A program made the translations under genes and the position numbers. Shown piece after piece: positions 14,492 through 19,942 of a stretch of DNA of 19,942 nucleotides. How positions within the stretch are numbered: the stretch's first letter is position 1; each line of letters begins with the position of its first letter. Origin of the DNA: JBAZDC01 sp041654595 (GTDB taxonomy: Bacteria > Pseudomonadota > Gammaproteobacteria > Burkholderiales > Burkholderiaceae_B); the NCBI GenBank assembly GCA_964551305.1, contig CAZKBT010000056.1, forward strand, positions 1 to 19,942. Direction: 5' to 3'. The notes under the pieces were generated by a model, which made no database searches, was not told the DNA's origin, and saw only the letters and a program-made list of their open reading frames with translations.

Positions 14492-15457
14492 ATGAATCGT
14501 AGGAACTTCGTAGCCGCATGCGCCGGCCTGGCCGCGGTTGGAATACACGGAAAACTCGCATTTGCGCGGTCTAACGAAACCATCCGGCTCGTTATCGGCT
14601 TCGGACCGGGCGGCCCGATCGACGTGGTGGCGCGATCTGTTGCGGAAAAGCTGTCCGCCGCCGTTAATAAAAGCGTCATCGTCGAGAATAGGCCAGGCGC
14701 CAACATGTTGATCGCGATCAACGCGGTAAAGCGATCGGCCCCGGATGGTGCGACGTTCCTGTTCGGGCCATCCACAGCGATGACTTTGTTCGTCCATACG
14801 AAACGAAAGCTGCAGTACGACCCCGATGCGGATTTTGTTCCAGTAGCAGGCGTTGCAACTGTGCCTGGTGCGCTTGCCGTTCGCAATGATTCGCCAGCCA
14901 CGACCCTGACCGACTACTTTGCCGCCGTCAAAGCCGGCCGTATCGAGCCCATGATAGGCGTTGTGTCCTTGGGGGGTGCACCTCATATCGGGGTGATCGG
15001 CATGGGCGGCGAGGCAGGCCTTTCTTTTACTCCGGTCCCCTATCCGGGCGGAGGGGGACCCCTGGTGACGGATCTTCTGGGCGGGCATATTCCCGCCGCG
15101 GCGGACGGAGCGTTCATCGCGCTGCATAAAGCGGGCAGGGCCAGAGTCCTTGCCGTGACAACGGAAGAACGCCTCGCGCTGATCCCGGATGTGCCAACGT
15201 TCAAAGAAAACGGCATTCTGGCCTATCGCTCATTCTCGTTCGGCCTGTGGGCCCCGGCAGGAACGCCTGCAGAGGCCATGGCGCCCGTCGAATCGACCAT
15301 TGCCGGCTTGAAGACCGATGCCGCGCTAAAAGAAAAACTGGATCAAATGGGAATTCTGCTAAGCCCGCAAGGAAGCCGGGATTTCGCGAAGACGCTTGCG
15401 CAAGATCGCGCGGCATTGGGCCCGCTGGTCGAAGCCAGTGGATACAAGGAAGACTGA
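14492..15457 (+). CDS. Bug-family periplasmic solute-binding protein (TctC-like)
   Basis: Bug proteins bind small, often carboxylated, metabolites in the periplasm and are greatly expanded in Bordetella and relatives. The product has 321 residues. The N-terminus MNRRNFVAACAGLAAVGIHG...LAFA is a signal peptide with an RRxF pair, compatible with Tat export but without the full consensus. Family motifs follow: IRLVIGFGPGGPIDVVARSV, VIVENRPGANMLIAINAV, PDGATFLFGPST and VPYPGGGGPLVTDLLGG, then IPDVPTFKE and FSFGLWAPAGTP. No TctA/TctB membrane genes are nearby, so it is an orphan receptor. Ribosome site AGGAGAG precedes the start. The gene lies 57 bases upstream of an amidohydrolase, suggesting that it captures or senses the substrate or product of that enzyme. 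The ligand cannot be predicted. Confidence 0.93.
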   Translation: MNRRNFVAACAGLAAVGIHGKLAFARSNETIRLVIGFGPGGPIDVVARSVAEKLSAAVNKSVIVENRPGANMLIAINAVKRSAPDGATFLFGPSTAMTLFVHTKRKLQYDPDADFVPVAGVATVPGALAVRNDSPATTLTDYFAAVKAGRIEPMIGVVSLGGAPHIGVIGMGGEAGLSFTPVPYPGGGGPLVTDLLGGHIPAAADGAFIALHKAGRARVLAVTTEERLALIPDVPTFKENGILAYRSFSFGLWAPAGTPAEAMAPVESTIAGLKTDAALKEKLDQMGILLSPQGSRDFAKTLAQDRAALGPLVEASGYKED

Positions 15458-15514
15458 AATCGTACGCACAAACAAATGCAACTATCCACGGTTATTATCT
15501 GCTAGCCGCTTATC

Positions 15515-16693
15515 ATGTATAAATTAGTCAAGACCAAGGGCCTTTTCGATGGAACTGGATCTCCTCTATTGAACGGAGGAGCTTTCATGATCAAGGACGA
15601 GGTCATAGTAGAGGTGGGGCCTGCGGAAAAGTTTCTCCACGTAACGGGCGACGTCGAGATTATGGATTACAGCGATCGCTACATCATGCCAGGGCTCGTC
15701 AATGCACATACGCACATCTCTTTGGTTCCCGGAGACGGCGACCAAAGCGCGCAAAAAAGACTGAAGCCGCAGATCAACATCCTGCGCAGCACGCCGAATA
15801 TCCTCAAGGACATGAATTCGGGCGTCACCAGCATAAGGGTGATGGGAGAAGAGGCCGGCATAGACGTCGACTTCAAAAATGCCATCAACTCCGGCCTCAT
15901 CCGTGGCCCTCGCATGAAAATTTCAACCTTGGGAATCACGGCATCCCATAGCCACGCCGTGACAACCCGGCCGTCCGACGGTACCGACCAAGTACGCAAA
16001 CATGTCAGACAGAACTTCGCCAATGGCGCCGACTTCATCAAGCTCTTCGCGACGGGCTCGGCGGGCAGCTACGCCGGCAGGTCTGTTTATGCCTGTCCCT
16101 TTACATTCGAAGAGATAGCCGTTGCCGTGCAGGAAGCTGAACGACACGGAACCTATGTCGCAGCGCATGCCCATGGCGGAACGGGCCTCGACTACTGCAT
16201 CGATGCGGGAGTCCGAACCATCGAACACGGCGCCTTCATCAGCCAAGCGCAGCTCGACCGGCTAATCAAGCAGGATAGCTGGGTCGTCGCGACTTTCGGT
16301 ATTCTTTATCATCCCGAAGGCATCGAGCGGACCGACTTCAGGAACCCGCTCATCAAAGAAAGAGTGCTGGCCGCGCGAGAGGCCGCCAAGGGGCATCTAT
16401 TTCGCTTGATCCAGTCGAAATGCAATCTGGCCGTCGGAACAGATTCTCTTCATGGCTTGATGCACTACGAAGTGGAAAAACTGGTGGAGTATGGCGCCAC
16501 GAACATCCAGGCTCTGATGGCGGCTACCTTGAACGCCGCCGCAGCGTGTCGGATGGAAGACCAAGTCGGATCATTGGTAAGCGGCAAGTATGCGGATTTC
16601 ATCGTCCTTGAAGACGATCCCGTCGCCGACGTAAGAAACCTCAGGAATGTCGAAGCGGTCTACAAGTCCGGAGTACGCTTTCGGGGAGTTTGA
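15515..16693 (+). CDS. Metal-dependent amidohydrolase (imidazolonepropionase-like)
   Basis: This 392-residue cytoplasmic enzyme belongs to the amidohydrolase superfamily, which hydrolyses cyclic amide, ester or peptide-like bonds. An N-terminal beta-sandwich strand set (LVKTKGLFDGTGSPLLNGGA) leads into the metal motif HTH (H65, H67). Other likely ligands are a carbamylated Lys (DFIKLF, K176), the histidines in AAHAHGG (H218, H220) and EHG (H238), and Asp310 in VGTDSLHG. The C-terminal strands (VGSLVSGKYADFIVLEDDPV) close the beta domain as usual. A strong ribosome-like GGAGGAG sits before an internal Met at 15587. The family N-terminus clearly starts upstream, so ATG 15515 is kept despite a poor ribosome site. 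It is probably cotranscribed with the Bug gene. The substrate is unknown; prolidase-like dipeptidases and ring-opening hydrolases are both possible. Confidence 0.92.
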   Translation: MYKLVKTKGLFDGTGSPLLNGGAFMIKDEVIVEVGPAEKFLHVTGDVEIMDYSDRYIMPGLVNAHTHISLVPGDGDQSAQKRLKPQINILRSTPNILKDMNSGVTSIRVMGEEAGIDVDFKNAINSGLIRGPRMKISTLGITASHSHAVTTRPSDGTDQVRKHVRQNFANGADFIKLFATGSAGSYAGRSVYACPFTFEEIAVAVQEAERHGTYVAAHAHGGTGLDYCIDAGVRTIEHGAFISQAQLDRLIKQDSWVVATFGILYHPEGIERTDFRNPLIKERVLAAREAAKGHLFRLIQSKCNLAVGTDSLHGLMHYEVEKLVEYGATNIQALMAATLNAAAACRMEDQVGSLVSGKYADFIVLEDDPVADVRNLRNVEAVYKSGVRFRGV

Positions 16694-16965
16694 GCCATGC
16701 GGCCCGCCACGCCGCCCTCGGGCAGGCATTCATCCAAAGAGATTGATATCATGTTGGGTAGGCTTCATGGCGCCCTGCGCTGTTTATGTTGCCCGACCCG
16801 AGGCCTATTCACCAGCTTCGTCGAAGCAGAAGGTAGGTCGCAGCCGGCGAAGCCGGATGCGCGGGTTCTGACGCGAGCAGATTTCATCGGCCTACTGGCC
16901 CCTCATCAGATCGATGATGGACTCTCTTGATCTATGTGACATACATACCGGATGCCGGCCACTGC
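16694..16965 (+). other. Spacer between amidohydrolase and LysR genes with one good hairpin
   Basis: No convincing gene is present in these 272 bases. An open frame at 16697-16930 (77 codons) has unremarkable composition and no recognised motif. CGCA-g-CCGGC-gaa-GCCGG-a-TGCG at 16839-16861 is a 9-bp stem with one mismatch and a GAA loop. It has no T run behind it, so it may be a repeat-type element or an operator rather than an intrinsic terminator. The LysR promoter must lie here. Confidence 0.35.
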
Positions 16966-17988
16966 ATGCTAGGAAAAGCGTCTCCACCGCTCAATCGCAG
17001 ACTCCCCCGCTTGAACGATCGCCTCGATTGGAATCTGTTGCGCACATTTCTTGTGATCGTGCAGGAACGAAGCTTCAGCAGAGCGGCAATACGACTGCAT
17101 ATTACGCAACCCGCGGTTAGCCAGGCGCTCAAAAGGCTCGAGGACACGCTAGGCTGTACGCTGGTCAACAGGGGGGGCAGCAGCGTAACGCCAACCCGGG
17201 TCGGCGAAGAAGTCTACGAAATCGCTTGCGACGTTTATAGGCATGTTTCCAGGTTGGAATCAGAGCTGGAAAACCAGGATTCGGATATCACCGGTATCGT
17301 CAGGCTGCTGGTAATGAGGATTTATTCCCGTCAGTATGACGACTTCCTTGCGCAATTCCATCGTTCTTATCCCTGCGTCGAGATCAACATAGAAGTCATG
17401 AGGTCGGCGGACATCGTCAGGGCGATCCTGCAGAACTCGGCAACCGCTGGTATCGGAATCTGCCATGCCGAAAGCGATCGGCTGGAACGCCACAAAATCA
17501 TGACGGATCGCTACGCCATTTATTGTGGCCACCATCATAAGCTTTTCGGCCAGCCGGACCTGAGCGTCGACGATCTATTACTGGAAAGTTATGTGGCATT
17601 ACACAGCGACAGACTGGGCGATAGTCTTTCCACTCTCACGATATTTCGCGAACAGCAAGGCTTTACCGGTCAGGTCATTGCGGAATCGACCAGCCTCGAC
17701 GAAGTCCGTCGCCTGCTCTATGCCGGCTACGGCATTGGTTGCCTTCCCGAAAGTGTCGCGCGCGACGACGTGGCGGCTGGCCGTCTATGGCCCTTGCCGC
17801 CCAGTGACGGCGTCGCGACCCTGGACATATCGCTTTTCTGGAATCGCGCGCGTCGCATGACTCCTGCGGAACAGGTTTTTTGCGAAGAGCTGAGCAAACT
17901 GGCCTGCTTGAGCCTGGATCCGGATTCCAAGGCTATTACAGCGTCTGATAACGATAGCGACGCTTGTTCCAAAAATCGAAGTGAATAA
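16966..17988 (+). CDS. LysR-family transcriptional regulator
   Basis: LysR-type regulators bind DNA as tetramers and respond to a small-molecule co-inducer. From ATG 16966 the product has 340 residues. A 19-residue polar extension precedes the classic start of the DNA-binding domain (LDWNLLRTFLVIVQERSFSR at 20-39), then AAIRLHITQPAVSQALKRLE with the recognition helix. The effector domain follows from about residue 105 (GIVRLLVMRIYSRQYDD), with the typical late block LLYAGYGIGCLPESVARDDV. The frame is open to a TTG at 16927, which has a weak GGA upstream, so the true start is uncertain. The C-terminal roughly 20 residues are polar. It lies on the same strand after the Bug and amidohydrolase genes and most probably controls them; the ligand may be the substrate the Bug protein binds. 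Confidence 0.92.
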   Translation: MLGKASPPLNRRLPRLNDRLDWNLLRTFLVIVQERSFSRAAIRLHITQPAVSQALKRLEDTLGCTLVNRGGSSVTPTRVGEEVYEIACDVYRHVSRLESELENQDSDITGIVRLLVMRIYSRQYDDFLAQFHRSYPCVEINIEVMRSADIVRAILQNSATAGIGICHAESDRLERHKIMTDRYAIYCGHHHKLFGQPDLSVDDLLLESYVALHSDRLGDSLSTLTIFREQQGFTGQVIAESTSLDEVRRLLYAGYGIGCLPESVARDDVAAGRLWPLPPSDGVATLDISLFWNRARRMTPAEQVFCEELSKLACLSLDPDSKAITASDNDSDACSKNRSE

Positions 17989-18027
17989 AAAAACTCCAAA
18001 AGTTGGATTGATATCCAACTTTTGGAG
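17987..18027 (-). terminator. Perfect intrinsic terminator of the small basic ORF
   Basis: CTCCAAAAGTTGGAT (17994-18008) and ATCCAACTTTTGGAG (18013-18027) form a perfect 15-bp stem with a 4-base loop. Read on the minus strand it is followed at once by seven T (complement of 17987-17993), a textbook intrinsic terminator 33 bases after the stop of the minus-strand ORF. Its T run touches the stop codon of the converging LysR gene. It may also stop readthrough from that gene, though less efficiently because no T run follows on the plus strand. Confidence 0.88.
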
Positions 18028-18060
18028 CGCAATGCTTTCTTCAACTTGGAAGGCGGACGC

Positions 18061-18189
18061 TTAAACGCGCTTTACCTTTTCAAGCATCTTGAATACACCC
18101 TTGGGGGCGCGAACGAAAAGACGCTTGAACGCCTTTCCCAGACAACGACGCTCCAGCGTGTTGCGACGCGTACGCTTGATTTCAGCCAT
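18061..18189 (-). CDS. Very basic 42-residue protein, unrecognised
   Basis: The ORF has its own ribosome site (GGAGAA, 5 bases before the ATG on the minus strand), a perfect intrinsic terminator right behind it, and its own divergent promoter space. It therefore looks like a real gene. The product begins MAEIKRTRRNTLERRC and ends LEKVKRV. It has about 15 Lys/Arg against 3 Glu, one Cys, no signal peptide and no membrane segment, which suggests binding to RNA or the ribosome. It does not match the small ribosomal proteins I can recall (L34, L36), and I do not assign a function. The short plus-strand frames over this stretch are shadows. It is divergently transcribed from the UvrA-family gene 111 bases away. 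Confidence 0.62.
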   Translation of the reverse strand: MAEIKRTRRNTLERRCLGKAFKRLFVRAPKGVFKMLEKVKRV

Positions 18190-18300
18190 GACGGTTCTCC
18201 GGTATCAAATTGGGCTAACCAAGTATTTTAGCGCAAATCAAGTCCGATATCTTGCGCGGGTATCCATTTGGACGCCACGCAGAAAGATTATCATAGCGGA
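18190..18300. promoter_or_regulatory. Divergent promoter region of the small basic ORF and the uvrA-family gene
   Basis: On the plus strand, TTTGGA (18267-18272) and TATCAT (18289-18294) with 16 bases between them resemble a sigma70 promoter. Transcription would begin at about the ATG itself. On the minus strand, TAAAAT (complement of 18225-18230) is a good -10 candidate for the small ORF. Between the two lies an inverted repeat, GCGCAA (18231-18236) and TTGCGC (18252-18257), well placed for an operator. No LexA-type CTGT-N8-ACAG site is seen. Confidence 0.4.
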
Positions 18301-19942
18301 ATGAGTTCACATATCCGCATTTTCGGCGCACGCCAGAACAACCTCAAAAACCTCGACGTCACCATCAATACGGGCGAATTGCTCGTGCTGACCGGTGTCT
18401 CCGGATCCGGAAAAAGCTCCCTGGCCTTCGATACGCTGTATGCCGAAGGCCAACGACGCTACGTGGAGACCTTTTCCCCCTATGCCCGCCAGTTCCTGGA
18501 CCGCATGGACAAGCCGCTGGTCGATCGTATCGAAGGCATACTGCCGGCCATCGCCATCGACCAGATCAATCCAGTGCGCAACTCGCGCAGCACCGTGGGC
18601 ACCATGACCGAGCTGAACGACCACCTGAAGCTGCTGTACGCCAGACTGGGCAAGCTGTTCTGCCGGTGCTGCGGCCGCCGGGTCGAGCGCGACAGCGCGC
18701 AATCCATTGCGCAGCAATTGGCGGTCCTGACCCAGCCGTCCGACCCCAGGCTCGCGCTCACCTTCCCGGTCGTCGTCCCGAACAACTTCACCGAAGAGGA
18801 AATCCGCGGCTTCCTGGACCAACAGGGCTATACGCGCGTGCACCACGAAGAAACGGTCCAGCGCATCGTGCCCCTGGGCAAAAGCAAGGCCAAGGACAAG
18901 CGTCGCAAGGCGCAAACCGAAACCGTGCGCGTGCTGCACGTGGTGCAGGACCGATTCCGCTTCGGCAATGCCGAGACGCAACGGATCATGGAAGCGCTGG
19001 ACGCGGCCCTCAAGCACGGCAACGGCCACATTTCCGTGCATGTGCTGGACGACGACGCCCCTCGGGAAATCACATGGCGGTTCAGCAACCGCCTGCATTG
19101 CGCCCAGTGCGACATCGATTACAGCACGCCGCTGCCCAGCACGTTCTCGTTCAATTCGCCCCTGGGCGCGTGCGAAGCCTGCCGAGGCTTCGGGCGAATC
19201 ATGGGCATTGATTACGGCCTGGTCGTCCCCGACGAGGGCAAGACTTTGCGCGAAGGAGCGATCAAGCCCTGGCAAACCAACAGCTATAAAGAATGCCAGC
19301 AGGAAATGGAACGCTATGCGCCCGCCGCCAAAGTCAGGCTGGATACGTCCTGGAACCGGCTCGATCAACGGGAAAAAGACTGGGTGATCAACGGCGCCGA
19401 CGATTGGAAGGGCGGCAGCCAGGCATGGAAAACCCAATGGTACGGCGCGCAGCGGTTTTTCGACTGGCTGGAATCCAAGGCCTACAAGATGCACGTGCGC
19501 GTGCTGCTGTCCAAATATCGCAGCTATACCCCCTGCCCGGCCTGCGGCGCGGCGCGGCTCAAGCCGGATGCGACGCTATGGCGCCTGGGTGACCAGACGG
19601 CCCGAGCGGAAGACGGCTATCCGCGTTTCATGCCGGTGCATGCCGAATGGAGCCGCGAGCAGCTCGACGCCATGCCGGGTCTGGGCATACACGACCTGAT
19701 GCGCCTGCCCATAGAACGCGTCAATGATTTCTTCCTCGACATCCGCTTCGGCGCCGGCATCGACGCCGCCATTCAGTTGCTGCTGGACGAGGTCCGCAAT
19801 CGGCTGCGCTTTTTGTGCGACGTGGGCTTGGGCTACCTGTCGCTGGACCGGCAAAGCCGCACGCTGTCGGGCGGCGAAGTCCAGCGCATCAACCTCACGA
19901 CCGCGCTGGGCACCTCGCTGGTGAACACACTGTTCGTGCTCG
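18301..19942 (+). CDS. uvrA: UvrA-family excinuclease ABC subunit A (5' part, runs off the window)
   Basis: UvrA is the damage-recognition ATPase of nucleotide excision repair. 547 codons are present. The N-terminus IRIFGARQNNLKNLDV and Walker A GVSGSGKSS (32-40) are canonical, followed by LAFDTLYAEGQRRYVETFSP and RSTVGTMTELNDHLKLLYAR. The first zinc module is CX2C-X20-CX2C (C257, C260, C281, C284), with FSFNSPLGACEACRGFG around the second pair. The first ABC signature TLSGGEVQRI begins at residue 521. Details such as ETFSPYARQFLDRMDKP, AIDQINPVRNSRS and the extra CxCC (C121-C124) differ from housekeeping UvrA as I recall it. They resemble the double-length UvrA paralogues of beta- and gammaproteobacteria, so the full protein may be about twice normal size. 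No ribosome site is visible before the ATG. Confidence 0.92.
   Translation, partial: MSSHIRIFGARQNNLKNLDVTINTGELLVLTGVSGSGKSSLAFDTLYAEGQRRYVETFSPYARQFLDRMDKPLVDRIEGILPAIAIDQINPVRNSRSTVGTMTELNDHLKLLYARLGKLFCRCCGRRVERDSAQSIAQQLAVLTQPSDPRLALTFPVVVPNNFTEEEIRGFLDQQGYTRVHHEETVQRIVPLGKSKAKDKRRKAQTETVRVLHVVQDRFRFGNAETQRIMEALDAALKHGNGHISVHVLDDDAPREITWRFSNRLHCAQCDIDYSTPLPSTFSFNSPLGACEACRGFGRIMGIDYGLVVPDEGKTLREGAIKPWQTNSYKECQQEMERYAPAAKVRLDTSWNRLDQREKDWVINGADDWKGGSQAWKTQWYGAQRFFDWLESKAYKMHVRVLLSKYRSYTPCPACGAARLKPDATLWRLGDQTARAEDGYPRFMPVHAEWSREQLDAMPGLGIHDLMRLPIERVNDFFLDIRFGAGIDAAIQLLLDEVRNRLRFLCDVGLGYLSLDRQSRTLSGGEVQRINLTTALGTSLVNTLFVL

Noticed and set aside
15587..16693. Internal start of the amidohydrolase behind a strong GGAGGAG
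   Set aside because: It would delete the N-terminal beta strands that are conserved in the family, so the motif is probably coincidental.
16697..16930. 77-codon frame between the amidohydrolase and LysR genes
   Set aside because: No ribosome site, no recognised motif, and it overlaps a hairpin and the expected LysR promoter; treated as spacer.

Overview
The window is high-GC, densely coded proteobacterial DNA. Protein content (a Bug-type solute-binding protein, a PgaABCD system of the Bordetella Bps type, EttA and a UvrA-family protein) points to a betaproteobacterium, most likely Alcaligenaceae (Bordetella/Achromobacter-like). This is inferred from the proteins read here, not from a database search.

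Left edge (1-1582, minus strand): the ABC-F translation factor EttA, missing only its last residues. A regulatory spacer (1583-1831) separates it from a long biofilm-matrix block on the plus strand. Within the spacer lie a candidate promoter, three CATACNNC motifs and a possible 14-residue leader ORF. The block begins with pgaABCD (1832-8123), whose genes overlap or nearly touch. They encode the outer-membrane porin, the de-N-acetylase/hydrolase lipoprotein, the membrane synthase and its small partner for poly-beta-1,6-N-acetylglucosamine (PNAG).

After 142 bases the curli secretion genes csgE, csgF and csgG (8266-10160) follow almost without gaps. Next come one curlin amyloid subunit (10248-10883) with a strong hairpin behind it, a CsgC/CsgH-like small protein (11041-11343), an AT-rich 348-base spacer, and a LuxR/NarL-type regulator whose receiver domain lacks the phospho-acceptor aspartate (11692-12489). 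Exopolysaccharide and amyloid, the two classic matrix components, are therefore encoded side by side and in the same direction. The last gene is a plausible CsgD-like controller.

Right part: an unrecognised acidic-tailed protein (12616-13125) converges with a family 2 glycosyltransferase (13159-14097, minus). Then comes a catabolic or sensing cassette (14492-17988): a Bug periplasmic binding protein, an imidazolonepropionase-type amidohydrolase and a LysR regulator. It looks less GC-rich by eye and sits between otherwise unrelated genes. Finally, a very basic 42-residue ORF (18061-18189, minus) with its own ribosome site and perfect terminator is divergent from a UvrA-family protein (18301 onward) that runs off the window.

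No tRNA, rRNA, CRISPR array, transposase or phage gene was seen.
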